Below are positions 23,998 through 32,160 of a stretch of DNA of 42,017 nucleotides, piece by piece. A program made the translations under genes and the position numbers. The DNA comes from an uncultured Veillonella sp. (lineage in GTDB: Bacteria > Bacillota > Negativicutes > Veillonellales > Veillonellaceae): NCBI GenBank assembly GCA_934202095.1, contig CAKPXN010000008.1, positions 1 through 42,017 on the forward strand. Direction: 5' to 3'. The notes under the pieces were generated by a model. It did not search any database, was not told where the DNA came from, and saw only the letters and a list, made by a program, of their open reading frames with translations. How positions within the stretch are numbered: the stretch's first letter is position 1; each line of letters begins with the position of its first letter.

Positions 23998-24609
23998 ATG
24001 GCAGAAGTTGTGAAGAAACAATTTAAGAGTAAGTACCATATTCTTATTTGGATTGCAGTATTATCTTTGATCTTTATGGGTATGGTTGAATATGGGTATG
24101 TAACCAGTGGTAGACCATTTGGTAACTGGAAGGTTCATTTAGGTTTAATTCCATATGTTGCGTGGCTTGTATTGACATATATCGCGACAAAACCAAAATG
24201 GTTTATCAAACGATATAACCCTAAAGATATGTTTGATATTCACCGCATCGTTGGTATCGTCAGTGTCATTCTCGTATGTGCTCACTGGTATGTATATTTC
24301 TTGAAAGCATTGAGCTCTTTCTTAGGCTTCTGGGGCGGTTATTTCTCCCTTGGGGCTATGTTTATTGCCCTTATCTTTGCAGTATTGTACTTATCTCCTT
24401 GGGTAGGTAATATGGCAAAATCCGTATCTCGTAAGAAAGCGATTTGGATTCACCGTTTGAATCTTATTGCTATCATTGCTGCAAACATCCATGTTCATGG
24501 TTTCGGTCGTTTGTCCAGAATGGTTCCATTCTTACCTGTATTTGATGTATTAACCTATGCATTGGTAATTTATTACATCTACTGGATGATTAAACAAAAA
24601 CAATACTAA
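23998..24609 (+). CDS. Ferric-reductase-like haem b membrane protein
   Basis: The 203-aa protein has about six membrane spans and the His pattern of the ferric reductase-like transmembrane domain: His82-x13-His96 (HRIVGIVSVILVCAH) in one span, and His152, His165 and His167 (HRLNLIAIIAANIHVH) in a later one. These could bind two b haems. It lacks the FAD/NAD domain of full reductases, as do MsrQ/YedZ-like proteins. RBS GTGAGGAG precedes the ATG by 9 nt. It follows narI after a terminator and precedes the porin gene by 27 nt. A redox role near nitrate respiration is inferred, not shown. Confidence 0.72.
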   Translation: MAEVVKKQFKSKYHILIWIAVLSLIFMGMVEYGYVTSGRPFGNWKVHLGLIPYVAWLVLTYIATKPKWFIKRYNPKDMFDIHRIVGIVSVILVCAHWYVYFLKALSSFLGFWGGYFSLGAMFIALIFAVLYLSPWVGNMAKSVSRKKAIWIHRLNLIAIIAANIHVHGFGRLSRMVPFLPVFDVLTYALVIYYIYWMIKQKQY

Positions 24610-24636
24610 GAATATAGTTTATGAAAAGAGGTTATT

Positions 24637-25902
24637 ATGGGTTCTTTTAAACTTCGTGTGTCTCTAACATGTATGGCTGTGTTAGGTGTTACTACAGCAT
24701 TTGCGGCTAATCCATTTTCGGATGTGACACCAGATAGCTGGGCTTACCAAGCAGTAGACCAATTAGCTACAGCCGGTATTATTAATGGTTATCCAGATGG
24801 AACTTTCAAAGGCCAAAAAGATATTACCCGTTTTGAAATGGCCCAAATGATTGCGAAGGGGCTGGCAAATCAAAATCGTGCAAATGCAGAACAACAAGCG
24901 ATGTTAAATCGTTTGTCAGATGAGTTTTCCAATGAATTAAATAATTTAGGAATTCGCGTTAAACATTTGGAAGACCGTGTAGGCAATGTACAAATTACTG
25001 GTGATGCTCGTATTGCTTATGCGCGTAAAGAGGGAATCGGAAATCAAGATACTAAAGATAAATTTACGAGTCGTGCACGACTTGGTATTAAGGCGAGGGT
25101 TAATAAAAATACAACTGTAAAAGCTCGAATTACCTCTGGTTCTATAGAGTTTGGTGACAGTAAGAAAGATGCACAAGCATCCTTTGATCGCATTTATGTA
25201 GAACATAAGCTTAATAAAAATGTAACCCTTGATATGGGTCGCTTTGACCAAGATTTTGGTAATGGTCTCATTTATGGTTCTCAATTTGATGGTGCTAGTG
25301 TAACTGCTACATCTGGTAAATGGACTATAAATGGCGCTTATGGTTATATGACTGCTGGTCGATTTAAAAAAGCTGACAAAGAAAAAAATGGTGATGCTGG
25401 TGTAGTAAATGTATCTGTAAATCCTAATAAAAATCTTGAACTTGGCGCTATGTATGCTCGTGTTGGTAGTGCGAATGTAAAGATGGCCAATGGTAAGAAA
25501 AACAATGAATTTGGTAATATTTACGGTGTTAATGGATCCTATGCAATGGGAAAACTTACGTTAGTTGGTGAATGGGTAAAAGCATCTGGACTTAGTGATA
25601 GTGATATTTGGACACTTGGTGCTGGATGGGGTAAATATAAAATTGATAAAGCTAATTCCTGGAGAGTACGTTTACATTACTTTGATCAATCTAAAAATGC
25701 ACCTGTATTTAAGGCTTTGAAGTATGAAAGTAATGATCTCATGAAGCGCAGCAATGAAGGCTATAAGGCTTGGCAAATCAGTGGTGATTATGCACTAGAG
25801 AAAAATATAGGCATTAATATGCTATATGGATTCCATGTTAGAACTCATGAAGGTAATAAAGTAAATAATTACTATCGTGCTAATTTGAATTTCAAATTTT
25901 AA
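24637..25902 (+). CDS. SLH-domain outer-membrane porin (OmpM-like)
   Basis: The 421-aa protein has a signal peptide cleaved after AFA (about residue 23). One SLH domain follows (NPFSDVTPDSWAYQAVDQLATAGIINGYPDGTFKG, about 25-75, with TRFEMAQMIAKG), then a coiled coil (about 80-115) and a long beta-strand-rich barrel ending in Phe. In Negativicutes the SLH domain binds polyamine-modified peptidoglycan, so such proteins act both as porins and as outer-membrane tethers. It is the strongest taxonomic marker in the window. RBS AGAGG lies upstream; it may share a transcript with the haem protein 27 nt upstream. Confidence 0.9.
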   Translation: MGSFKLRVSLTCMAVLGVTTAFAANPFSDVTPDSWAYQAVDQLATAGIINGYPDGTFKGQKDITRFEMAQMIAKGLANQNRANAEQQAMLNRLSDEFSNELNNLGIRVKHLEDRVGNVQITGDARIAYARKEGIGNQDTKDKFTSRARLGIKARVNKNTTVKARITSGSIEFGDSKKDAQASFDRIYVEHKLNKNVTLDMGRFDQDFGNGLIYGSQFDGASVTATSGKWTINGAYGYMTAGRFKKADKEKNGDAGVVNVSVNPNKNLELGAMYARVGSANVKMANGKKNNEFGNIYGVNGSYAMGKLTLVGEWVKASGLSDSDIWTLGAGWGKYKIDKANSWRVRLHYFDQSKNAPVFKALKYESNDLMKRSNEGYKAWQISGDYALEKNIGINMLYGFHVRTHEGNKVNNYYRANLNFKF

Positions 25903-25922
25903 TGTAATATAAATTATTAAAG

Positions 25923-25965
25923 GACCATCTTGTTCTTATATAGTAGGAATAGATGGTCTTTTTTT
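25923..25965 (+). terminator. Intrinsic terminator of the porin gene
   Basis: GACCATCT (25923-25930) pairs with AGATGGTC (25951-25958) and is followed by seven T. Confidence 0.8.
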
Positions 25966-26059
25966 CTTGTTTACGATACAATATATAGGTAAGTTATCTT
26001 AATATATTTAGGTAAATATATTCTAAATAATGTATTTTAATTAATTACTTGAAGGTTGT

Positions 26060-27253
26060 ATGGATATTTCATGGAAGCGCATCATCTATTTGATTTGCGC
26101 TATACAAGTCGGTGCGGGCATTACCATTATCGGCGTATTATCATTTATACCTTTATATTTGGTAGATCTAGGACTGACAAATCAAGGTGAGGCCGCCATG
26201 TGGGCAGGTCTTGTATCTGGTGTGACACCTTGTATGGTAGCATTAAGTGCTCCCTTTTGGTCTCGGAAAGCCAATGAACTAGGACCTCGGCGGGTGATGA
26301 TGTTTATTCTTGCCACGCTGATGTTAGCTGTAGGAGCCGCCGGTTTTGCACAAACGCCTAGTCAGCTGTTAGTGTTGCGTACCTTACAAGGTTTAGTGGG
26401 TGGTTTTGTACCCATTGGACTTGGTATCATTGTATTAATCACACCAGAGGAACGCGTGCCTTGGGCGATGGGCTTGTACCAAGCATCGATGGTGATGGGC
26501 CTCGTCTTTGGCCCGCTTATGGGCGGTCTTGCTGCTGACTTATTAGGCTATCGGGCTCCGTTCTTTATGTTCTCTATATTATCGGGCTTGTGCTTGTTAG
26601 GCGTGTATCTACTCATGCCTAATCTACAGCATACACATAAGGTAGATAGTAATGAGTCCCAATGGTCATTGATTAAATCATTTTTAGCTATTCCTCGTGT
26701 ACGATTGCTTGTGGTGATGCAATTTTTATGTAATTTTGGCATTACCGGTATAGGCCCTATATTGCCACTTTATATTAAACATTATATGCAGGTAAATGAT
26801 GATTTTGTAGCTACTATTGTAGGCGTTATCATCTTTGGGGCCGGACTGTTTAGTGCGTTAGCATCTATTTCTATAGGTCGCATTACTAAATGGATGTCTA
26901 TGCCGAATATATTATTGACAGCAACCTGTGGTGTAGGCGGATTTTTTATCCTTCAATATCTTATGCCTAATGTATGGAGCTTAGGTGTATTTCGAACCAT
27001 TGCAGGATTCTTTATGGGCTTTATTACGCCTATAGCGAATACCTTGATTTCTAAAGCTGTTCCTAAAGAACGGCGAAGTATTGTCTTTGGTGCTGTATCT
27101 AGTGTAGCCATGATGGGCAATGTGTTGGGCCCTATCATTAGTGGTATGATTGCTAATTGGTTTGGTTATGGCATGGTATTTTGGAGCACTGCTAGTATCT
27201 TTTTTATAGCCGCTATATTTGTGTGGCGCAGCCTATTGCGGGAGAGTATCTAG
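26060..27253 (+). CDS. MFS transporter, drug-exporter type
   Basis: The 397-aa, 12-TM protein has the N-terminal-half MFS pattern (WSRKANELGPRRVMMF, loop 2-3; LRTLQGLVGGFVPIGLGI; MGLVFGPLMGGLAADLLGYRAPF, motif C-like) of the DHA1 multidrug efflux group. The substrate is unknown. A LysR-type regulator begins 57 nt after its stop on the same strand, probably in the same transcript. Confidence 0.82.
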   Translation: MDISWKRIIYLICAIQVGAGITIIGVLSFIPLYLVDLGLTNQGEAAMWAGLVSGVTPCMVALSAPFWSRKANELGPRRVMMFILATLMLAVGAAGFAQTPSQLLVLRTLQGLVGGFVPIGLGIIVLITPEERVPWAMGLYQASMVMGLVFGPLMGGLAADLLGYRAPFFMFSILSGLCLLGVYLLMPNLQHTHKVDSNESQWSLIKSFLAIPRVRLLVVMQFLCNFGITGIGPILPLYIKHYMQVNDDFVATIVGVIIFGAGLFSALASISIGRITKWMSMPNILLTATCGVGGFFILQYLMPNVWSLGVFRTIAGFFMGFITPIANTLISKAVPKERRSIVFGAVSSVAMMGNVLGPIISGMIANWFGYGMVFWSTASIFFIAAIFVWRSLLRESI

Positions 27254-27310
27254 ATGTCTAGATAGTGATAGGTTTATTGTTTGAGATTATGTGTATTGAG
27301 AGAGTTCATC

Positions 27311-28198
27311 ATGTTATTAAAACAATTGGAGTATTTTATTTCTGTTGTAGAGCATAACAGCTTTACACAGGCAGCGTATGAGCATTATGTATCCCAGTCG
27401 GCTATTTCGCAACAAATCAAATCATTGGAGGCCAGTCTAGGCGTTCCGTTGATGATACGCGAAAAACGCAGCTTTCACCTGACACCTGCAGGCGAGTATT
27501 TATACCGTAATGGTAAACAGCTGATGACGCGCGTCAAAAATTTACAAGATGAGACGGTGCGGGTTGGCAAGAATGAGCGAAAATATTTGCGCATTGGCTA
27601 TTTAAATCGATATAGTGGCATCGCATTGCAGCAAGCATTAATGCGTACTACGAAACGGTATCGGGATCTTGATGTGCGCATGTATAGTGGTAGCCATTCT
27701 GAGTTAAATCAAATGTTGGACGATAATTTGGTGGATATCATTTTTAATGATTACTGGCAAATTAAGTCGGATAATGATTATGTAGCATATCCTATCAGTA
27801 CCGCTACCGTTATAGCAGAGGTGCCAAAAGGATATACTTCGGAAGGCTCTGTAGAATTAAAAGAACTGTTGGACTTACCAATTATCCTTGTGTGTCATGA
27901 TGATCAGCGCTTAGATGAAGAAGAAAACTATCGAAAATCCCTTGGCTTTGCAGGCTCCTTTTTACAGGTTAAAAATCTTGAAGAAGCTCGTTTTCTCGTA
28001 GGGGCTGGACAGGGGATATTATTGGTGGATCGATTTAAATATTTAGTGGATGTTATCCCTGGTATTGAGCGAAAATGTATCGTAAACAATGGTAAACCAA
28101 TAGAAAAGGATTACTATTTCTATGTGAGTCCACAGAATCCAAATACCTATGCAGAGGCATTTAAAGATATATTCTTACAGGTCCTCGATGAATTTTAA
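27311..28198 (+). CDS. LysR-family transcriptional regulator
   Basis: The 295-aa protein has the LysR N-terminal helix-turn-helix, LKQLEYFISVVEHNSFTQAAYEHYVSQSAISQQIKSLEASLG, and a C-terminal substrate-binding-like effector domain (about 90-295). The ATG at 27311 gives the standard N-terminus; a TTG at 27281 would add ten residues not seen in the family. It follows the MFS gene and may control it or the exporter genes downstream. Confidence 0.85.
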   Translation: MLLKQLEYFISVVEHNSFTQAAYEHYVSQSAISQQIKSLEASLGVPLMIREKRSFHLTPAGEYLYRNGKQLMTRVKNLQDETVRVGKNERKYLRIGYLNRYSGIALQQALMRTTKRYRDLDVRMYSGSHSELNQMLDDNLVDIIFNDYWQIKSDNDYVAYPISTATVIAEVPKGYTSEGSVELKELLDLPIILVCHDDQRLDEEENYRKSLGFAGSFLQVKNLEEARFLVGAGQGILLVDRFKYLVDVIPGIERKCIVNNGKPIEKDYYFYVSPQNPNTYAEAFKDIFLQVLDEF

Positions 28199-28216
28199 AT
28201 CATATCATGTATAAAT

Positions 28217-28280
28217 AAAACAGGTATCGCCTAAAACCACACAGCTTTATGATGTAGTGATTGTAGGCAATACCTGTTTT
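28217..28280. terminator. Bidirectional terminator between convergent lysR-type and lysE-type genes
   Basis: AAAACAGGTATCGCCTA (28217-28233) pairs with TAGGCAATACCTGTTTT (28264-28280) with one mismatch, with A and T runs on either side. Confidence 0.75.
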
Positions 28281-28284
28281 GTGT

Positions 28285-28896
28285 TTAGATGGATAGCATC
28301 ATTAGGATACCGTCATAGACGAGCTTTATACCATAGATGATTAATACGGTACCGCATACGCGATTGATCCACACGAGGTGGGATATCTTAATTTTCTTAG
28401 CTAGTACATACATGGTTCCTGCAAGGAATCCAAACCAAATCGGCGTCATCGCGAGGAATCCAAAGAAGAAGTGATATATGCTTTCAGCAGGAATATTAGC
28501 GCGAAAGGCGCCGAGCATCATAGATGCATCGATGACGGCTTGCGGATTACCCCATGTAACGAGGAGTGCCATTAATAGAATGTTTTTGATAGGGATGTTC
28601 GTATCAACCTTTTTGAGCGAAGGTGTAGTTTTAAATGTTTTGTATCCTATGTAGGCTACAAGTAATCCGCCTGCAATGAGGATAATCATATTGAAGATGG
28701 GCCATGCTTCGAGTAAGGCCCCTATTCCATAGAAGGCAGCGGTACTCAAGGTCATATCAAATAAACCGATGATGGTAATGGTCAATAGAATCCGTGGCAA
28801 TGGTTGTACGAGGGCTGTGTTGATGATAAATAGGTTTTGCATTCCAATCGGTGCAAACGTGGCGAGACCTACTAATAAACCTTGCAGGAAATACAT
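28285..28896 (-). CDS. LysE/ArgO-family amino-acid exporter
   Basis: The 203-aa inner-membrane protein has about six spans and the LysE-family N-terminus (GLLVGLATFAPIGMQNLFIINTAL), with GNPQAVIDASMMLGAF in the middle, as in LysE/ArgO basic amino-acid exporters. RBS AAAGGAGG precedes the start. It is convergent with the LysR gene; ArgO-type exporters are often under LysR-type control, but any link here is a guess. Confidence 0.85.
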   Translation of the reverse strand: MYFLQGLLVGLATFAPIGMQNLFIINTALVQPLPRILLTITIIGLFDMTLSTAAFYGIGALLEAWPIFNMIILIAGGLLVAYIGYKTFKTTPSLKKVDTNIPIKNILLMALLVTWGNPQAVIDASMMLGAFRANIPAESIYHFFFGFLAMTPIWFGFLAGTMYVLAKKIKISHLVWINRVCGTVLIIYGIKLVYDGILMMLSI

Positions 28897-28950
28897 AGAT
28901 AATCCTCCTTTCTTGATGGATGATACGTTTAGGTAAATTTAATACATATA

Positions 28951-29005
28951 ATAAAAGAATAGACCCCTGTGTCGTGTTATAAAGCACTACATAGAAATCT
29001 ATTCT
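28951..29005 (-). terminator. Terminator after the YeiH-family gene
   Basis: On the minus strand AGAATAGA (29005-28998) pairs with TCTATTCT (28963-28956), then TTTTATT. The large loop makes it a weaker call. Confidence 0.5.
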
Positions 29006-29030
29006 GTATTAAACGAAGCTTTATTCTATT

Positions 29031-30074
29031 TTACCATAAACCGATGACATGTTGCATCCCTAGGCTGACAAGGGCGATACAAATCCAGCATGCAGCGCCT
29101 AATGCAAGGGCACTACCACCAGATTTGATAAGCTTAACGAGATTTGTGTTAAGCCCGATGGCAACCATAGCCATGGTGATAAAGTATTTAGAAATGGTTT
29201 TGAATATGTCTAAGAAGTGAATGTCCACTTTCGCGTAGGACAATACTGTTGTAATAAGAGAACAAATGACAAAGTAAAGAACGAATTTAGGGAAGATAGC
29301 TGCAATGTTAACGGATTCAGAACTATCGCTTGCCTTAGCCGCTTGTTTTGCTTTATACACTTGGTAGCTAGCAAGGCCTAAACAGATAGGGATGATTGCT
29401 AATGTACGTGTCAATTTAACGATGGTCGCATATTCAAGAACTTGTGTGCCTGTACCTTTCATACTGTCCCAAACTGCAGCAGTAGCTGTTACAGATGATG
29501 TATCATTAACGGCTGTACCTGCGAAGAGGCCAAAGCCCATGTTAGATAACCCGATGGCATCGCCAAGAGGTGGGAATACGAAGGCAGCCACTACGTTGAA
29601 GAAGAACACAACGGAAATAGCTTGTGCAATATCTTGATCGCTAGCTTTCACAACAGGCGCCGCTGCAGCAATGGCACTACCACCACAGATGGAGGAACCA
29701 ACGCCAATCAACACGGCTGTGTTAGAGTCGATATGCGTGGCTTTAAATATGATGAAAGAAACGATAAGCGATGTGGCAATGGTTGAGATGATAACCGGTA
29801 AGGATACCCAACCTACATGCAATACTTGTGTGATGTTAAGACCAAAGCCAAGAAGGATAACGGCCCATTGTAGGATTTTTTTAGACGTAAATCCGATGCC
29901 GGCGCCCGTTTTTTCACGTTTCCAAGATGTGAATAAAGAACCAATAATAATACCGAGAATAATAGCGAAGATTGGACTGCCAATAAAATGAAAATGCTGT
30001 CCTAACAGCCAACATGGAATGGCTAGGATTGCACAGAGCAAGATGCCTGGCAGTGTTTTTGAATTGATACCCAT
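29031..30074 (-). CDS. YeiH-family (UPF0324) putative anion exporter
   Basis: The 347-aa protein has about ten spans and shows the UPF0324 signatures GVGSSICGGSAIAAAAPVV, SVVFFFNVVAAFVFPPLG and FAGTAVNDTSSVTATAAVW. Members are annotated as putative sulfate or sulfonate exporters, mostly by context. RBS AGGAGG precedes the ATG, and a GTACC-TACTT-GGTAC repeat sits in its leader. The 286-nt gap to the carbonic anhydrase gene shows only A+T-rich promoter-like DNA. Confidence 0.82.
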   Translation of the reverse strand: MGINSKTLPGILLCAILAIPCWLLGQHFHFIGSPIFAIILGIIIGSLFTSWKREKTGAGIGFTSKKILQWAVILLGFGLNITQVLHVGWVSLPVIISTIATSLIVSFIIFKATHIDSNTAVLIGVGSSICGGSAIAAAAPVVKASDQDIAQAISVVFFFNVVAAFVFPPLGDAIGLSNMGFGLFAGTAVNDTSSVTATAAVWDSMKGTGTQVLEYATIVKLTRTLAIIPICLGLASYQVYKAKQAAKASDSSESVNIAAIFPKFVLYFVICSLITTVLSYAKVDIHFLDIFKTISKYFITMAMVAIGLNTNLVKLIKSGGSALALGAACWICIALVSLGMQHVIGLW

Positions 30075-30360
30075 TATAAAACCTCCTAACTGTACCTACT
30101 TGGTACATACATCGCTGTGGTATCGCGCAGGATGCATAAATAAACTATGACTTAATAGTAACATAATTAGGGGAATTAATCGAGGGTATCGGTTTGCAAT
30201 ATTGGGGGAAAAGTATCTTGTATACATGGGGTATGGTATTGTATCTTATGGTGAAAGTTTTATATAATCTTATACGGGATAATTATACTTAATGAAATAT
30301 GATTTCTAGTAGAATACGTATGAGACATCAATATGTTTCACAGAATATGCGAGGTGCATT

Positions 30361-30906
30361 ATGATTGATATTAACGGTATCATTGAAAGAAATAAAGAAT
30401 ATGTGGCTAAACATCCTGAGCTTGCTCAAAAGGGGTTAACTAGTCATCCTACAAAAAAATTAGCCATTGTAACATGCATGGATACGCGTTTGGTGGGCAT
30501 GCTTGAAGAATCATTAGGCTTTGACCGCGGTGAAGTAATTACCATTAAGACGGCCGGTAATAGCGTAACACAACCTATCGATAATATCGTTCAAAGCTTG
30601 CTTGTGTCTACATACGGCATGGGCATCGAAGATGTAATCGTCATCGGCCATGAAAACTGTGGCATGATCGACTTTTCGGCAGAACAATTTATGGAATCCA
30701 TGAAAGCTAAAGGCATCAATGAAGATGCGATTCGCATGATTGAACCAGGCCTTATCGATTGGATGGATCGTTTCCATATTTCTGAAGAAAATGTACGCTA
30801 CACAGTGAAATTCTTGCGTCAACATCCATTATTCCCAAGAGGCATGGGGTTCTATGGGGGGATGATGGATCCTGATACAGGGGAATTCCGCTATATTGAG
30901 GTTTAA
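30361..30906 (+). CDS. Beta-class carbonic anhydrase
   Basis: The 181-aa enzyme interconverts CO2 and bicarbonate. Zinc and catalytic residues are Cys39-x-Asp41-x-Arg43 (CMDTR) and His97-x2-Cys100 (GHENCGM), the beta-CA motif of the small Rv1284-like type. It may supply bicarbonate to the carboxylations of an anaerobe. The 3' end (last nine codons and stop) forms the outer arm of a 247-bp inverted repeat. Confidence 0.9.
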   Translation: MIDINGIIERNKEYVAKHPELAQKGLTSHPTKKLAIVTCMDTRLVGMLEESLGFDRGEVITIKTAGNSVTQPIDNIVQSLLVSTYGMGIEDVIVIGHENCGMIDFSAEQFMESMKAKGINEDAIRMIEPGLIDWMDRFHISEENVRYTVKFLRQHPLFPRGMGFYGGMMDPDTGEFRYIEV

Positions 30907-31121
30907 TTTCATAACCCGATGAGTCTGTTACAATTGCAAATTTAAGTATAGAAATAGAGGGTCCCTTTCCTCGCTCCACCGGCCGGGTCTGACTCCGGCC
31001 TACGGCCTTCGCAGGGCCAAAGTCGCTGTGGAAAGGGACCCTCTATTTCTATTTACTTTGCGTGTAAACTAGTCTCATCGGGTTATGCTTACCCGCTCAA
31101 TATAGCGGAATTCCTCTGTAT
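30875..31121. repeat. Extended inverted repeat containing the carbonic anhydrase 3' end
   Basis: Arms of 96 and 92 nt flank the core. GGAATTCCGCTATATTGAG (30882-30900, coding) has its exact complement at 31096-31114, and CATAACCCGATGAG (30910-30923) has its complement at 31074-31087. Read backwards, the distal arm still encodes most of the gene's last residues (EEFRYIE). Confidence 0.85.
30948..31052 (+). terminator. Carbonic anhydrase terminator with 23-bp stem and core
   Basis: A perfect 23-bp stem, ATAGAAATAGAGGGTCCC plus TTTCC (30948-30970), has its complement at 31030-31052. The 59-nt loop contains CTCCACCGGCCGGGTCTG, GGCC repeats and GGCCAAAGTCG, the same core as at cooS and narK. Confidence 0.75.
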
Positions 31122-31133
31122 TGGATAATAGGA

Positions 31134-31167
31134 TTGTTAACTTGTGTGGTTTGTATATAGTTGACTG
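31134..31167. promoter_or_regulatory. Possible BirA operator 1 upstream of bioD
   Basis: TTGTTAACT (31134-31142), 16 nt, then AGTTGACTG (31159-31167) resemble the Firmicute biotin-repressor operator TTGTTAACC-N14-16-GGTTAACAA. The left half is good (8/9) and the right half weak (5/9). Confidence 0.35.
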
Positions 31168-31198
31168 TTCTGTGTGTAAGTTTTATACTGTAATTAAA

Positions 31199-31230
31199 TT
31201 GTCAACTAATTATATATACATGGTTGTTAA
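31199..31230. promoter_or_regulatory. Possible BirA operator 2 upstream of bioD
   Basis: TTGTCAACT (31199-31207), 14 nt, then GGTTGTTAA (31222-31230) give 7/9 and 6/9 matches to the biotin-repressor half-sites with the usual spacer. It lies 31 nt before bioD. Confidence 0.4.
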
Positions 31231-31261
31231 TACTAATTCAGTATGGTAAAGAGGTGCTCTT

Positions 31262-32014
31262 ATGAGACAGTTAGGTGTTTCTATTATTGGTACGGATACG
31301 GATGTAGGTAAGACGTTTGTCACAGGTTTGCTTGGGGCTTTAGCGGTGAATGATGGTTTTGATGTAGGAATGGTTAAGCCTGTGTCGTCTAGTGCGGTTC
31401 CATTTTCTCAGTGCGGAACGATGGATGAAGATGAAATGTGCATGGGCCTTGAAAGTAAGGATGCTACATATTTGATGCAGTCTGTAGGTATTCCTGAGTC
31501 GCGCCGTCGTGAGGTGAATCCTATTGCGTTAGCTGGGGATTATTCACCGCGTTTAGCTGCAGAGTTGGCCGGTGTAGATATCGACTATCAAGAGATTGTG
31601 GACCATGTAAAAACGGTGGTAAATCAACACGATATTACATTTGTAGAAGGGGCTGGCGGGATTACAACGCCTCTTACTAAGGATATTACGTTTACAAACC
31701 TTATGACGGATATTGCATACCCTGCCATATTGGTTGCTGATGGGCGTCTAGGTTCTATCAATCGCGTTGTGTTAACGTATGAGTATGCACAACAACATCA
31801 TATCGATGTGAAAGGTATCATTGTCAATGATACGACTGTGGTGGATCCATTCTTATTAAAGACGAATATAGAGGATATGGAACGGTATACCGGTATTCCA
31901 GTGCTTGGTGTGCTTCCTCCGTACCAAGGACCTAATCAGGCTCATATCAAACTTGGATGGGGACGCTCGTTCTTAGATTCGGCTAAGATTTGGCAAACTG
32001 TATGGGGCATTTAG
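31262..32014 (+). CDS. bioD: Dethiobiotin synthetase
   Basis: The 250-aa enzyme closes the ureido ring of 7,8-diaminopelargonate using CO2 and ATP. The P-loop GTDTDVGKT (10-18), VKPVSS (about 39-44), VEGAGGITTPL (about 130-140) and VNDT are the family motifs. RBS AGAGGTG precedes the ATG. bioA follows 146 nt downstream. The early steps (bioF, bioH) and bioB are outside the window. Confidence 0.93.
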   Translation: MRQLGVSIIGTDTDVGKTFVTGLLGALAVNDGFDVGMVKPVSSSAVPFSQCGTMDEDEMCMGLESKDATYLMQSVGIPESRRREVNPIALAGDYSPRLAAELAGVDIDYQEIVDHVKTVVNQHDITFVEGAGGITTPLTKDITFTNLMTDIAYPAILVADGRLGSINRVVLTYEYAQQHHIDVKGIIVNDTTVVDPFLLKTNIEDMERYTGIPVLGVLPPYQGPNQAHIKLGWGRSFLDSAKIWQTVWGI

Positions 32015-32160
32015 TGAAAGCCCTATTTAAAGGCTTTTAACGCACGTTTAGATGTGCTCTATAGTTCTAAAATAGTTGGGGCACATAGTATAAATTTACA
32101 AATGTAAAAAAGTATAGATGTATAGATATATAAATATTTAGATAGTAAGTATGAGGTGTT

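Noticed and set aside
30875..31121. Remnant of a convergent second carbonic anhydrase gene
   Set aside because: Homology covers only the last codons, and similarity continues through the 3' UTR into the terminator stem, which fits inverted duplication better; a comparison of genomes could still overturn this.
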